The translations under genes and the position numbers were made by a program. The notes under the pieces were generated by a model that searched no databases, was not told the origin of the DNA, and saw only the letters and a list, made by a program, of their open reading frames with translations. DNA of 64,000 nucleotides from Triatoma infestans (lineage: Eukaryota > Arthropoda > Insecta > Hemiptera > Reduviidae): the NCBI GenBank assembly GCA_011037195.1, contig JAAEAF010001553.1:62001-126000 (forward strand), in the 5' to 3' direction. This document shows positions 32,576 through 44,620 of this stretch, piece after piece; the stretch's first letter is position 1, and every line of letters starts with the position of its first letter.

Positions 32576-33504
32576 CCCCTCTAGGTGCTTTCCAAGGTAA
32601 ACTTCTGAATTTAATGTATACCAAGTTCTTGCATCCGCTAAAGTAAAAATTTTGATCCCGTATTTGGCAGGTTTGTTAGGCAAATACTGCCGAAAAGCAC
32701 CCTCCCACGAAATGGAACCAACTGTTCATCAATAGTACGATACTCAGCTACTGAATAATATCTTTTACAATTATCATTGAACATTGTAAATAACTCGCGG
32801 AATGCAGCCATTTTTATCCACATTTCTTCTCTTATCCATGGAAATTACACTATCTAATCTGATATAGCGCAAAAGAAATTTAAATCTGGCCAGACTCATT
32901 GTGGTGCGAAAAATGTCTATGCCTAGTTTTTTGTCGTTCCACAAATGTTCTAAATTTCGATGGTCCCCCTTTGACAGTTCCTGCCAGAACAAGTAATCCT
33001 ATGACAGATTTCATTTCAAGTATATTTGTCTGACCAGCACTGCGACCGTTTTTATTCTTCTCTGAATCCCTTGTTATTTTGGGATTTGTGTGTTCAGTGA
33101 TAATGCTAATCATATTTTCATCAATAAATAAATTAAAACAACTCACAGGACTTTTCAAATTTTTTGCTGCTGATTTAACACCAGGTAAATGCGTTACAAT
33201 GTTTTGTTTTAATGTTCTGATATTTCTTTGCTCAGGTTGTTTTCGCCACTTTGTCACATTATTTTTACCAACAAAATATAAGTCATCCAATTTAATATTA
33301 TTGTTATTATCTTCATCTTGGCAGGAGATTTCAGAAACACTCATGTTCCGATATATCACAGATATCCTCTTCAGAATCAGAAGAAGAAGAAATAGGATCA
33401 CCTTTCGGTAACTCTTCCATGAACATTTGTCGTAAACGTTCATTTCTTTTTTCATACTCATCCATGAAGGGCTCCATTATACAAAGACAAACACAACAAA
33501 CAAA

Positions 33505-33715
33505 GTTATAAACACGCACAAAAAATTAAAACTGAATTAAAACAGATAAAACGAGAAAAAAGTATTAAAAACTGAATTAATTATAAACACACAAAACGAG
33601 AAAAAAGTATTAAAAACTGAATTATAAACACATAAAACGAGAAAAAAGTATTAAAAACTGAATTAAAAACACAAAACGAAAAAAGTATTAAAAACACATA
33701 AAACGAGAAAAATAA
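33505..33715. repeat. Tandem repeats of about 42 bp near piggyBac-1 5' end
   Basis: Four to five degenerate units built on AAAACGAGAAAAAAGTATTA and AAACTGAATTA. They lie between the transposase start (33477) and the terminal repeat, a position where piggyBac elements often carry internal repeats. Confidence 0.7.
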
Positions 33716-34059
33716 TCAAACTGAAAAAAAAAATTATGACGTAAAATTCAACCTGGGCTATTTTAAGACCCCTTAAAAATTAAAGTTACAATGCAACTGA
33801 ATTTTGAAAAATACTGAATTATGTAATTAGAGAGTAAGTAAACCCTAAAGATGGTACTCAAAATATTAGCAGTATTGCCAACTCTTGTGCAAAAATATTT
33901 AACAAAAATAAATGGTGAGGTATCTGAATACCCCAAGTTGACTTTCCCCGGTTAATACATTATTGTTTTCTAATGAAAGTAATTGTTTATATTGTTATAC
34001 AGTTATTGTTGTTACATTTCGGTTATGTCATGTACGTACATATGTATTTTCTATACATT

Positions 34060-34362
34060 ATTTCGAGTAGAACACTGTTAGAGTTTTGTTTATTAGAAAA
34101 TTTAAAAATTAAAAAGTGTTTTAATTGTTGTTCTTGTATGATTTCTGCAGCTTTATCTACTACTTTACTTTTAATACGGATGAATGATAAAGTCTTTAAA
34201 CTATCAGGAATTTTGGTTGTAGTAGTGTCAATTAAATTAGTAATTTATTCGACCCTGCTTATGAAAAAACTAAATTGCTTAGGACTACCATTAAATGTAG
34301 GAATAGTATCCGTATATGCTTTGATTTCTGTTACAGAAGTCATGTTGGGTAGCTTATAATTA
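34060..34362 (-). pseudogene. Gypsy-2 gag fragment
   Basis: Minus strand: MTSVTEIKAYTDTIPTFNGS, PKQFSFFISRVE, TKIPDSLKTLSFIRIKSK and VVDKAAEII. The PxFxGxPxxFxxFxxxxE start is typical of Ty3/Gypsy Gag. One in-frame stop follows the first block. The frame fades by about 34060, and piggyBac-1 begins at 33955. It lies about 330 nt downstream of a primer-binding site and LTR. Confidence 0.65.
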
Positions 34363-34699
34363 TCAATAACTAATAAATTGGTCTAATGAACTGATTGTCT
34401 TCAATTTTGATAAATTATAATTATAATATTTTTCTAAGTGAACTGCAAACATAAAGTAATGCTTCCATTTAAAATAATTACTTCAAATTTATATAGACTT
34501 GAATGAAATTGAAAGTTCAAAAGATACAATATGTAAATAAATATCACTGACTAAAAGAGCATAAGGTAAACCTCCTTGGTTCCTTAATATTCATTCCTAG
34601 ATGTCTTCGAAGTTCAATTGAAGAAAGTTCGTGATTGTTCGCGGTCAATTAACGTTAAAACGAAATCCGATTTATTTTCAAATTTTGACCTGTCCTCTG

Positions 34700-34954
34700 C
34701 CAGCTGCGCCAATTTTCTATTATATTTAATTAGGTCCCTTTTTAAAACAAACTTTATTTACTAGACATACAGACACACACACAATATACACTTTAATAAG
34801 AGAGATGTTTTCTAGTGCGAATGATAAAAAGAAATCATCTTTTTATTTCATCTCTCACAGAGATGTTAAGTAAAACTGCTGATAACAATTTCTAGGAACA
34901 AGTCCGACAAGCTTGTTAGATAATTGAAGAGTAAACAAATATAACAATGTAACT
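34700..34954 (-). repeat. Gypsy-2 5' LTR and primer-binding site
   Basis: On the minus strand a 240-bp segment starts AGTTACATTG and ends GAAAATT, with an AATAAA signal in its 3' third. It is followed at once by TGGCGCAGCTGGCAGAGGAC, which resembles the TGGCGCAGTCGG primer-binding site of gypsy-like elements. The AGTTA...AATT termini fit that group. No second LTR copy was found in the window. Confidence 0.5.
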
Positions 34955-34959
34955 TTTAT

Positions 34960-35695
34960 AAATGTCCTCGTGATTCAGTTGAATTATGTACTGGGAAGCA
35001 CAACGTACAGTTTCAGCAGTAAGTTTACCAATTAGATCTACTGAAAGTAGACTATGGACTGGCATTTTGTTCCTTCAGCTGCTGCACAAAGTCTGATATT
35101 GATTCATGAATATTTGCAAATTTTTCATTATCATTTACAAAAAAGCTTTTTCCACTGCCTAATAGGCTCTTTTCTGAATCATTTGCAAGATTTTCTGAAT
35201 GACTATTAAAAAAGATATTTTCTCTACAATTATTGGTAATCTTTCTAGCCTCTGCTGTCCGACAAGCTACCATTATTTTCCCCAACTCATTTAGTTCGGC
35301 TAGTGGTCCTTCTGCATCACTTCCAGCATAATCTATATCTCAATCTACTTTTTCATCAGATCGCACTAGAACCATTTCAGTACCATCCGCTTGCGCAATT
35401 TATTCCATCAAGTCCTCTCCTTCCATCATTTTCTAATAACATTTTCATAACATCTTAAAAATCCAGGGAATTTTCAAAGGCAATATCTTAAAAAGAAAAT
35501 AAAAATATTATCAAATTTAGAAATAAAGAATTATAAAGGAAATAAATATAAAGAAATACAAGTAAGAATAAACGGCACTTGAATGCCTAGTGTATGAACT
35601 TTCATACACTAGAATTCGTGCCGCCTCCAAACCAAAACAAATAAATGGCTGTTAGCTAAATAAATACCAGTGTAGGTAATAACTATTCTATCATA
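34960..35695. other. AT-rich spacer
   Basis: No recognised coding region; the open frame at 35052-35285 has no familiar domain. An inverted repeat with a CATACACTAG core (about 35588-35614) is visible. hAT-3 begins at 35704. Confidence 0.35.
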
Positions 35696-35703
35696 GTATA
35701 CAC

Positions 35704-38002
35704 CAGGGGTCTCCAAACTACGGCCCGAGGGCCACATCCGGCCCGCAGACAGATTTTGTCCGGCCCGCGGAGACATACTTGAAAACTCCTTTTAGAGAAC
35801 AAATATTTTTTATAGCAAATAAAATGTTTGTGATAAGTTGGATAAAGAAACACAGAATGGTAATGAGTAAAGACATGTATAATTTATGCAGTAAATTTAA
35901 CTTCAGCATATAATAACTAACAAATTATTGAAATGAATCCAACTAACATTTTATACATTGTAAGTAATGAACAACACATACCTTATAACAAACATGACAT
36001 ATGAAATGCTAATGAGATGTATGTAATTGAGATTTTCCACCGACAATAGTTTGTAGTTGTGGACTAATTTTACTTGTACCAATTATTAAAAGAGATTTAA
36101 GATGCTCGTCAGTTAATTTAGATCTGTATACATTTTTTGTGTACTTCATTTTGGAGAAGGTTTTCTCACACAAATAAGTAGTACCAAAAACGGAAAACAG
36201 CCCACGAGCAAATTTATGCAAATTATCAAATTGTGTCAGTGGAAGACTCTTATAAAATTCCAACAAAGATGAGTTTTCATATTTGTTCTTAATTATATCA
36301 CTGCTCTGAAGATCAATCATTTCCATTTGAAGTTCCGGGGCTAGGGTTTCAATGTCAGCATCAAAAGGATTCTGAAAAATCTTAATTTGATTCGCAATGG
36401 CATCAAAGTCCGAGAAACGAGTATCAAAATTTATCTTCAAAGCACTCAAAGTTTCGATTGCAAAATCGATAGGAAACTCAGTCTCAGTAGTGTGGCTGAA
36501 TATTTCACATGTTTTAAAATGTGAAAAACATTTACTTCGTAGTTGTGATTGAAACAGTATCAATTTCATCCGGAATGACTTGATATTAGTTATAAATCAG
36601 GAAGATGCTGGTTTTCTCCTTGCAATCTCAAATTCAGTTCGTTCACATGTTTTGTCAAATCAACATAGAATGCTAACTTCCATAGCCATGCGTTGTTTTG
36701 TAATTCAGTAAGAGGGCGGTGCTTTTCATTCAAAAAAATTTCGATCACTGCTCGAAGTTCAAAAAAGCGCTGAAGGACTTTCCCACAACTAAGCCAGCGT
36801 ACGGCAGTATGATAAGGTAAGTCTGTTTCTCCAATCTCTGCAATAAATTGTCGGAATTGTCGGTGATTCAGCCCAAAAGATCTGATGAAATTAACAGCTG
36901 ATATGACTGGTTTCAGAACGTCAGACATATCCAAACATTTTCCGCACAAAGACTGTTGATGAATGATACAATGTAAGACTAATGGTTTTGAGCCGCCGTC
37001 ATTTTCTACAGCCTTTGACACAAGAGCGACCACTCCTTTATCTTTCCCACTCATGTTTTTGCCTCCATCAGTTGTAACACATTTCAAGTTTTTCCATCGA
37101 AGGTTCTTTTTATTAATGGCCATTTCAACTCCTTTAAAAATATCGGTACCAGTAGTTGTGCCATGAATACTATACATATCAAGAAGTTCTTCGTGCACTT
37201 CATAGCTTTTATCTACTCCTCTAATATAAATCAACACCTGAGCAGTATCTGACACATCCGTTGACTCATCCAAGGCCAAAGAAAACCACTCAACATGTCC
37301 ATTTTTGTCGAACAGTTGAGAGGATATATTTTCAGCGATGTTTTCTACCCTTCGAGCCACAGTGTTTGCTGACATACTGACAGTTTTTAATAAATTTACC
37401 TTTTCAGGGCACATTTCTTCGACTACTGCAATTATGCATTCCTTGATCATTTCTCCATCGGCGAATGGTTTTCCACGTTTTGCAATTTCAAGAGCCACAC
37501 GAAAGCTGGCACGAGTTGCCGCCTCTTGTTCAGTTTTGACTTTTGTAAATAAAGATAGCTGCGATTTCAATCCGCGCTTCAAAGCTTCGAATTTTTCTGT
37601 CCGCACAATTCCTGTATATTTTGAGTAATTTTGAGAATGTTTTGTTTCATAATGACGTTTCATGTTATATTCTTTGAGAACGGCTATGCTTTCATTGCAA
37701 ATCAAACATAGTGCCTTGTTGCTGGACTCAATTACGAAATACTGAATGTTCCACTGATCTTTGAATTTTCTGCATTCACTATCAATTTTTCGCTTCTTTT
37801 CCATTCTACTAAATCACACACAAAAGCAACAATTCAAATCAAATCAAAATACTGTTACACGCACAAACTTGTTTTAAGGAGGTACGCCCTATTTCCAGAT
37901 AATGACAGGAAAATTAATAATATGCAGTGTTGCCATCTTGGCCCTCGGAACTTACTGGAGTAATCAGTATGGCCCTAAGGCTGGAAAGTTTGGAGACCCC
38001 TG
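35704..38002 (-). mobile_element. hAT-3, complete element with perfect TIRs and TSD
   Basis: The termini CAGGGGTCTCCAAACT (35704-35719 and inverted 37987-38002) are identical, and GTATACAC is duplicated on both sides (35696-35703 and 38003-38010). 2299 bp long. Next to the ends are CCCGAGGGCC / GGCCCTCGG stretches, typical of the GTF2IRD2-like hAT group. Confidence 0.96.
36009..37804 (-). pseudogene. hAT-3 transposase, one frameshift
   Basis: The 404-codon N-terminal frame starts MEKKRKIDSECRKFKDQWN, with a BED-like finger (LCLICNESIAVLKEYNMKRH, then H), SANTVARRVENIAENISSQ, WFSLALDESTDVSDTAQVLI, CVTTDGGKNMSGKDKGV, LVLHCIIHQQSLCGKCLDM and LPYHTAVRWLSCGKVLQRFF. It stops near 36590. The C-terminal 186 codons, ARGLFSVFGTTYLCEKTFSK and LKSLLIIGTSKISPQL, continue in another frame. 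This is a GTF2IRD2/ZBED-type hAT transposase of normal size (about 590 residues). Apart from the single indel near 36575-36590 no stop is visible, so this copy is young. Confidence 0.93.
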
Positions 38003-38408
38003 GTATACACCATTATTATTGAAGTTTAAATCAGAAATCTCAAGATAACTAAAATATTACTTACCTTTTCTGTCACTTATTTTTGCACATAGCACTATCC
38101 AAATAAAAGTTCTACTGTAATATTTAGTTTTAGCATATAACCTTCCTACCATTTTTTTTGTATAAAGATGAAAATTTGTGTATGTGTATTGGAATTGAAA
38201 TATATGCATAAAAGGATGGATTTTCAAAACAAAAGAAAAAAATCGATAATTTACTGTATGATCTGTCATACGGTTGGATATATTGTGATCAATGTATTAT
38301 ATTTCACTTGTATTGTTACAAGTAACAAAGTGAAAAACATTACAAACTTGTTTTACTGGGGGGCCTCTCCTTGTCGAAGTTATGGTGTGATAGAACGTGA
38401 AGACCTTT

Positions 38409-39530
38409 TTAACACATTCAGTGCCATGTCGGTCACATATGCCTGACACGCGTAGTACGTTCAATCGGGCTGCGTCAGTCATTTTGACTGACAGCAGTAG
38501 AGTTATTTAAACGCTTCTTGTGTGCCGCCGGTCATTTTCTAGAGGCTTTTTACTGTTAGGAATGACTGACAGGGTGTTGTAGATTCGTTATGTGTCACTG
38601 TTTACTTTGCTTTAATTTAAAATTTTTAGTTTTGCAGGTAAATCAAAAACAAGACTTCAAACAATTTTACATTTATTACATAATAAAAAAGAAGTTTTTG
38701 AGTACATATAAAAAATGAAAAAATTAATATTTAAAAAAATATTAGAAATGACGATGTTCTTAATTGAAGCAAGGTAACCAGAAATGGGGTTCCCCTGGGT
38801 AGTTGGCACAATAAGTCTTTAGTTTCTTGGTAATTTTTTTGGAAAGTTGGCGATTATTGCTTTAAGAATTATTTTTGTAACATCTTTTGCAGTATTTGCG
38901 AACAGTTTTCGCTAATCCAACTCTCTTCTTTAATTCGTGTTTTAGTCTTTTGGGCCTTAAATCTCTTGTCATTTCTAGTTCAGGGATTTGTTGCAATTAA
39001 ATTTTCAATCAACGTCGTCCTGAAACCTACTACAGTTATGGATTTTCTGGTAGTTTTTTTTTATATAAAATCATGGAATTTATCAACGCCGTATTCAGTA
39101 GCAACTCAAAACCCAGCAGTCGCTTGTACCACTTAAGGGTTTTTCGAAGCGGGGTGGAGCAAGCTGCTAGCTGGTCTGATAAATCGACTGAAGACTTGGC
39201 GCAATTATAATCAACCACAATCTTTGGTTTTATTATTTCTCTTTTGTCCCGCCACTTCATGACAGTAATTCCATCAGTACTTTCCATTGCAATAAATTCA
39301 TCTTTCTTTAATTTTGTTTGCACGACGACTTTTGGCAATCCCTTGCGATTTATCGTAATGTGCCAATAAGGTGTATTTCCGAAGCTATAAGTTTTCGGGT
39401 AAGGTCTAATTGGTATGCCAATTATCTGTACACAACGTATGACCTTTATTTAGTATATCTTTACATAAAGAAAGGACTACATTTGTTGGGGTCGAGTGTT
39501 CAGCATCAAAATTTTTTCCCGCCATAAATA
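38409..39530 (-). pseudogene. piggyBac-2 C-terminal fragment with one terminal end
   Basis: TTAA at 38409-38412 followed by CACATTCAGTGCCATGTCGG is a piggyBac terminus. Further in, the minus strand encodes PTNVVLSLCKDILNKGHTLC and TDNWHTN (second catalytic Asp), then GLPKVVVQTKLKKDEFIAME and CAKSSVDLSDQLAACSTPLR (third Asp). Next is a cysteine-rich end with YCKRCYKNNS and YCANYPGEPHFWLPCFN. The wording differs clearly from piggyBac-1, so this is a different family (PGBD4-like). The N-terminal half and other terminus are lost. Confidence 0.85.
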
Positions 39531-39559
39531 TGTATTTATATGTACCCTGGGTTAGAACC

Positions 39560-42330
39560 CAATTTAAATAATTTTATCCCATATTTATGTCGCTTCTGTT
39601 TATTGTATTTCCATGTTATTATTGTTTCAATCCCGGAAAATCAGTGAAGGGAATTATTGTTACTTGATTACCTTGCGGAAGAGACCACACACTTTCATTC
39701 GGAGTAGATTCATTTCAAACCGATTTCGACTTATTACACTTTTAACAAAATCTTGGCCAAACATTTTATTTTCTGACCAGTTGAGAGATAATTTTGGAAA
39801 CTTTACCATTCCCATCCAAAGCAAGATGCAAAAAGTTTTTTTATTTCTTCTTCATCAGTTGCTTTCCACTTTATCAATCGGGATTTAGATATCCCTTTAA
39901 CAAGTGGATTTAGATCTGGTGGTAACATGTTCTTTTCTAAATATAGAATATAGAATTTTAGTCCATAAGGACTAAATTCTGCATGCCCACACGATCGCTA
40001 ACAGTTCTTTCTCTATTGTGGAGTAGTTCTCTTCTTGTTTGTTTAGAGTACGGGGAGTAAAGGAAATATGGAAGTCTTTTCCGTTCAATTATTATGTCTC
40101 TGTCTTTCTTTAGTATGAGAGTTAGAAGTCTGGCTATCTTGGCGTAATTCTTAATCATTTTCCTGTAGTAGCCTGTAGGGCCAAGAATTTGTTTAATTTG
40201 TTTTTGCGTTTTAGGAAGTAGGAATTTGGCAGTAGCTTCCAGTTTTGCAGGGTTAGGTTGTATACTTTATCTGAAACGATGTGTCCTAAAAAGAGAAGTG
40301 CTGTTTTGAAAAACTCGGTCTTATCAGCTTGAATTTTAAAATTATATTGTTTAAGTTTGTCAAAGACAGTCTTAAGATGTTTTATATGTTCGTCTAAACT
40401 ATCTGAGAATATGATAAGGTCGGTCATGTATACTAGTACATTACAGATTCAGGAGAAAATCGCATTCATTGCTCTCTGGAACGTTGGAGAGCCATTTTTC
40501 GGTCCGAAAGGCATACATAAGAATTCGTAATGTCCCTTTTCTGTGGAGAATGCTGTCTTTGGGATTGATTCAGGGTCCATTTCAATTTTGGAACCCTGAT
40601 CTTAGTCAATTGCGGAAAAGTATGTCGCACGCCCTATTTTGCCAAATAAGTCCTCAATATTAGGGAGAGGGAATTTCTCCTCGATTGTTTTGTTAAGTTT
40701 GCGGTACTCTATCACCATGCATATTTTTCTATCACCCAAGGCGTCTGCTTTTTTGGGACAACCCAAATCGGGCAATAAAAGGGGGCATAAGAGTGTTGAA
40801 TTATTTTGTTTTGAGTAATTTGTCAATTTCAGTTTGTACGTCTTTTCGATAAATTTCAGAATGTCTCTGATTTTGTGTGTATAGTGGGTTTTCGTCTGTA
40901 GTTAGTATTATGTGTTTTAAAAAATCGGTGCACCTAGACGGTAATGTTCTCGTTTAATTATTTGAGGGTCGTCTTTTAATAATTTTATTTTTTATTTTTT
41001 TTCTTCTGAATTCATGTGCTCAGTCAAAATTAAAAGTGGATTTCATTTTCTACCTCTGTTAAAGGAGGATCACCTGACATTTCAGGGCAGTTGGTCATTA
41101 CTATGACGGGGATGTTTGTAGAAACTTCTTGAGGTTTGTCAATATCCATTGCTTCGAGGCAATGGCCATTACTTCTTTGGAATAGACTTCGCACAAGATT
41201 TTATTATTAATAATGTTGTAAAGAGCTTCTTTTATTGTGCCTTTATCATTTATTACTATATCTTCATTAATTAAACCATACATTAGTTCTTTATTCGTAA
41301 TAGGATTCTATAAAATTAACTCCTTGCTCTAATTTTATTATGTTTGAGTTATTTTCAGGAATATTAAGTGTAATTTTTAGGGGAATTATACCTTGGGGGT
41401 AGGAAAGGATATTATTATTTAGGTCAATGTTCATGCCCAATGCTTGCATGGTTTTGTGGCCTTATAAGATGTCGTACTTGTCGGAGAAGGGAAATAGATG
41501 GAATTTGGTTTCTAAGTTTAAGTCGAAAGTATCATAAATATTGAAAGTGCACGATTTCTCTCCATTCTTTTTGCCAGCGGGTGTAGCTATTATAAACGTC
41601 AATTGGGACAACTTTAGGGTTTATATAATTTTCAGACGATCCCGTGTAGTAAGCCATTTCAAGCCAAATTTGTCTTCGAAGTGAGGCAGGGATTTGTTCA
41701 CTAAATTCAGGCTGAATTCGGGGGTTCCCTTGGCTCCTGTGGCCAAAGTCTAAAAAAATGATCGAACTTCTCTGTGATTTACGCCCCTTTTGATTTGATT
41801 TGAGCCTCTCTTGATTTGAGCCTCTCTTGATTTGAGCCTCTTTGATTTGAGCTTCTCTTTTTTGTTCTTACGCCTATAGCGTATTCTATAGACGGGAAAG
41901 TCTACCTTCGTACATGTTATTTTGTTCATAATGATGTTCAGGATTATCGTAATTTTGGCAGTAAGTTAATTCATAAGGAGAAATAGTCTTTAAATCTGTT
42001 CGCATAGGCACAGTATCTTGTGAGTTAAAGCCAGGAGGTAGTCCTAGATCGATGGGATGATTAGGATTATTTGTATTCATTGTTTGTCTAAAATTTGGTC
42101 GTCGTTGTTGTTTGTAAAATGTAGTTTGTGGTATTTATTCTGTAATCCTAGGATTAAATTCAAAGTTTTGTTGGTAGTTGTAGCTAGGAGCACGATTCAT
42201 GGGGACGTTTGGAACAGCGTAGTGTGGATTCGGTTTATAAAGATGTTGGGGTTGGTTGAATTGGTTTTATTTTCTGAAAGGTGGATTGGGCACCTATATA
42301 TTGAGCTTTTTTTGTCCTTAACATTGTAGG
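39560..42330 (-). pseudogene. Gypsy-3 gag end, protease and reverse transcriptase
   Basis: Minus strand order: NHPIDLGLPPGFNSQD and a Gag C-terminus (41886-42310), then protease-linked sequence CTFNIYDTFDLNLETKFHLF and KTMQALGMNIDLNNNILSY near 41400-41560. Reverse transcriptase follows, with [60 protein letters not shown] (the YxDD box is changed to TD), TALLFLGHIVSD and KMIKNYAKIARLLTLILKK. The order and motifs are those of gypsy/17.6-like elements. Integrase and LTRs were not found. A short tandem repeat of TTTGATTTGAGCCTC sits at 41790-41850. Many stops. Confidence 0.88.
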
Positions 42331-42338
42331 ATTCATAC

Positions 42339-42611
42339 CTAAGAGTCTTGATATAGTGAATAAATTTTTGTAAGGTTTCGCTCTGATGTGTTACAATGAA
42401 ACTTTTCTAAAATTTTAATTACAATGTCATAATCAAAATCATTTATAACACAGAGTATAACAAATCTTATTCTTGCAGAATAAAAGTTGAGGTTACTGCA
42501 GAATATTATTTGATAAAAATATGCTGGCCAAGACGACAGTGAGTAACGACGTTCCAATGTAAAAAAATATATTATCCACATCCATCTGTAATAATTATTA
42601 TACAATTTCAT
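42339..42611 (-). pseudogene. Viral ORF3 homologue in second insert
   Basis: The start codon overlaps the preceding capsid-like stop (TAATG at 42609-42613). The 90-residue product has SSWPAYFYQIIFCSN, RFVILCVINDFDYDIVI and KIYSLYQDS, matching the ORF3 of the first insert in motif and spacing while most other residues differ. It may be intact, or shortened at its C-terminus relative to the first. The next sequence downstream is Gypsy-3 gag. Confidence 0.72.
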
Positions 42612-43138
42612 TATACTCTACCACTAAATCTAAATCTGTAATATGTTCTAACTCTATATGTAATATAACCTGCAAACATCTGAGTATTATCAGTTACATT
42701 TTCATTTTTGTGTTCACCATTAAAAGGACGAATGTACAAAAGTGGAGGCGGTTTATTAACTTTCACGGCCGCCATGAATGCTCCAGCACAAGCGTGATCC
42801 TGTAATACAGTTGGCCAATCAATAGTATTACATTTTGGATTCCATTTAAGTCTAATACGTGTAGAGCGTTTAACATTTCTGTTTTTAAAATGCGCAACAG
42901 TTGTCTCACCCACATCTTTAGTTTTTGGAGTATTCCACGTCGTCTTCGTAATGTCATCCTTAATACAACCATTATCATAAAAATATTCGAAATAATTAGG
43001 ACCATCAGCAGACAAATCATTTTGAGTTATTAATGGGTCAAAGTGATAAGTACCACCCTCCAATTTTTCTTCGTTATATTTACTATTGTAGTATCCGCTT
43101 AACTTATCAAATACATTTTTACTCTGACCAGATATGCC
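42611..43138 (-). pseudogene. Capsid-like protein of a second endogenous virus fragment
   Basis: Open for about 175 codons from a stop near 43140: SGQSKNVFDKLSGYYNSKY, GGTYHFDPLITQNDLSADGP, RNVKRSTRIRLKWNPKCN, VNKPPPLLYIRPFNGEHKNE and a beta-rich C-terminus FAGYITYRVRTYYRFRF. PPPLL(Y/F)IR followed by a final strand with alternating aromatics is seen in capsids of parvoviruses and circular ssDNA viruses. The ORF3 linkage favours the latter here. The N-terminal basic arm and rep were not found in the adjoining sequence. Only the 3' part of the gene is present. Confidence 0.65.
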
Positions 43139-43139
43139 T

Positions 43140-44570
43140 CACGTGATGTATATCGAATAAATCAATTATCCATAGCACGGAAATTAGCCTAGCTTTATTA
43201 TAATAATTTATTATAACCATTTAAAATACTACTGTCGTTATTACAATCGTAATTTAAAACATTCAAATGTTTAAAGTGGTGATGATCCTGCAATCACCCG
43301 CTTACTCGAGCACAACTTCGAACAGTAGTACACAAAGAGTTGTATGAACTTTATTCTTATTAATACCTCTACGGAGACGATAATACGTCAGAGGAAATCG
43401 GTGACGACGGTACATAAAAGGCATCTTCAGTAGAAGTAATAAGAGAATTGACGGAGACCTGCAACCAAAAAGAGTGTGCATATACTACCTTTACCCTATT
43501 CTGAAATTCGGCAGATGTACAAGGAGGGTAATTAGAAGGGGGGCTAGGCATTTATATATGATAAAAATTACTTCTTTATCTACGCGAGTTATAATTTGTT
43601 TCAATACATCAGCTGAAAGTCCATCTAATTTAAACCTACTGTAAACTACATAATTCGTATTCTATTTACAAAATCAAGGGGAGACTTTCTAGAGTACATT
43701 CTAGTTTGTAAAATTTCATCTTTAAAGTGTTTCATAGGATCTTGGGTCGGCAAAGCTCTCTTTTAACAATTTTATTAAAAATTAATAAATCTTCTATATT
43801 ATTAGAAAGGAGTATATTACTTGCGGGTCCTAATAATTTGCTGCGTAAAGGAGGACATAATCACATGATGGATGTATGAGCCTGCATTCATGGCATTGAA
43901 TCTACTTTGAAGGCAGGTGTTATTGCTGCTTCGAAACAGAAACGTTGAACTCAGGCAGGAAAGTACAATAAACATTAATGCTAGCAAGTTTTTGATGTCG
44001 GATAGCTGAACAATGCTTTCCACTTCATCACGGAATAACCATCTGCTAGATCTGCCGGAAAATGTTATCCACATCCTGAAAAAATCTATAGAAAGGTAAG
44101 TTACTTCATAATATTATATACATTGGACAACAGTTTGGAATTGTACAATTTTATAAGTTTTACAATAAAAATATTAAATACTAAATTCGAACTCAGGCAC
44201 GAAAGATGCAGAAATACTATCGACTGTGTCACGAAGACGGTTTCCATAGTTTCTGTTCATTATGTATAGGATAATCTCTTTTTTATGATTAATTAACGAA
44301 ATAAATCTGTTTGCATTTAAAAATAATTGTTAAGGCACACTGGCGCTCCTAGCGTTTTAATTTGAAATTCATTTCAGTTCCTCAGGAAGAAAGGTACTTG
44401 AGTAGAGTCAGTTTCTGTCGAGTCTGTCTAACCTAATTGTCATTATATACAATAAGTCCACTTAATAAATGTGCAGGATAAATGTCCACGTAATAAATAT
44501 TATTCATTTATACCAGTTTCCCTTTCATTGCAAATAGAAGGAAAAGGATCGTGAGTTTCGGTCTTTTTTT
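43140..44570. other. Unassigned, possibly further eroded viral or element DNA
   Basis: Several short minus-strand frames (43205-43290, 43369-43551, 43570-43660, 43817-44074) have protein-like composition, for example FKHLNVLNYDCNND and KLDGLSADVLKQIITRVDKE, but I recognise no family. The sequence ends at a Penelope-type tail near 44575. Confidence 0.3.
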
Positions 44571-44574
44571 GAAA

Positions 44575-44620
44575 AAAATAAAAAAACTTAAATTCTTGCC
44601 AACGTTTCGACAAATATATT
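44575..44620 (-). repeat. Penelope-type terminal motif with hammerhead-like core
   Basis: On the minus strand CCTTGAAAAAGACAATATAT is followed by TTGTCGAAACGTTGG. GACA/TGTC forms a stem next to GAAAC, as in the hammerhead motifs of Penelope elements, but the CUGANGA box is degenerate. Related wording (TGAAAA-G, GAAACGT-GG) occurs in the 470-bp units at 18.3-20.5 kb. Confidence 0.55.

Larger units (their letters stand above)
29323..33477 (-). pseudogene. piggyBac-1 transposase, split by the viral insert
   Basis: The N-terminal part (33477 to 32576) has an acidic SSSSDSEEDICDIS region and LHLWN-type blocks (EHLWNDKKLGIDIFRTTMSL). RTIDEQLVPFRGR carries the first catalytic Asp. The frame reaches a YLGKHLEG block and is cut at about 32576. 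It resumes at 30129 with PFKVSNSIDDLFMRLVEPI, GRNITADNWFSSIPLVNKLL (second Asp) and GGVDVVDELYSTYS (third Asp). A C-terminal cysteine-rich domain ends KLSCDKCQKFVCIKH...CEQC near 29340. Independent frameshifts occur in both halves. The two halves fit end to end with essentially nothing missing. Confidence 0.92.
29025..33955 (-). mobile_element. piggyBac-1 with both ends, interrupted by a viral insert
   Basis: TTAA at 29025-29028 and at 33952-33955 flank related inverted ends (CCCGGCACAGTCAACGTG and, inverted, CCGGGGAAAGTCAACTTG). Each is followed by a GGTATC-GAATACCCC palindrome. Removing the 2.44-kb viral insert leaves about 2.5 kb, the standard piggyBac length. The transposase is on the minus strand. 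Confidence 0.92.

Noticed and set aside
33973..34359. 128-residue hydrophobic plus-strand frame resembling a membrane protein
   Set aside because: The complementary strand encodes a Gypsy Gag start (IPTFNGSPKQF); the hydrophobic frame is its antisense shadow.
42611..43138. Densovirus (parvovirus) VP as the sole reading of the second viral fragment
   Set aside because: PPPLL(Y)IR fits parvovirus capsids, but the adjoining ORF3 homologue ties it to the circular Rep-virus insert; left open rather than asserted.
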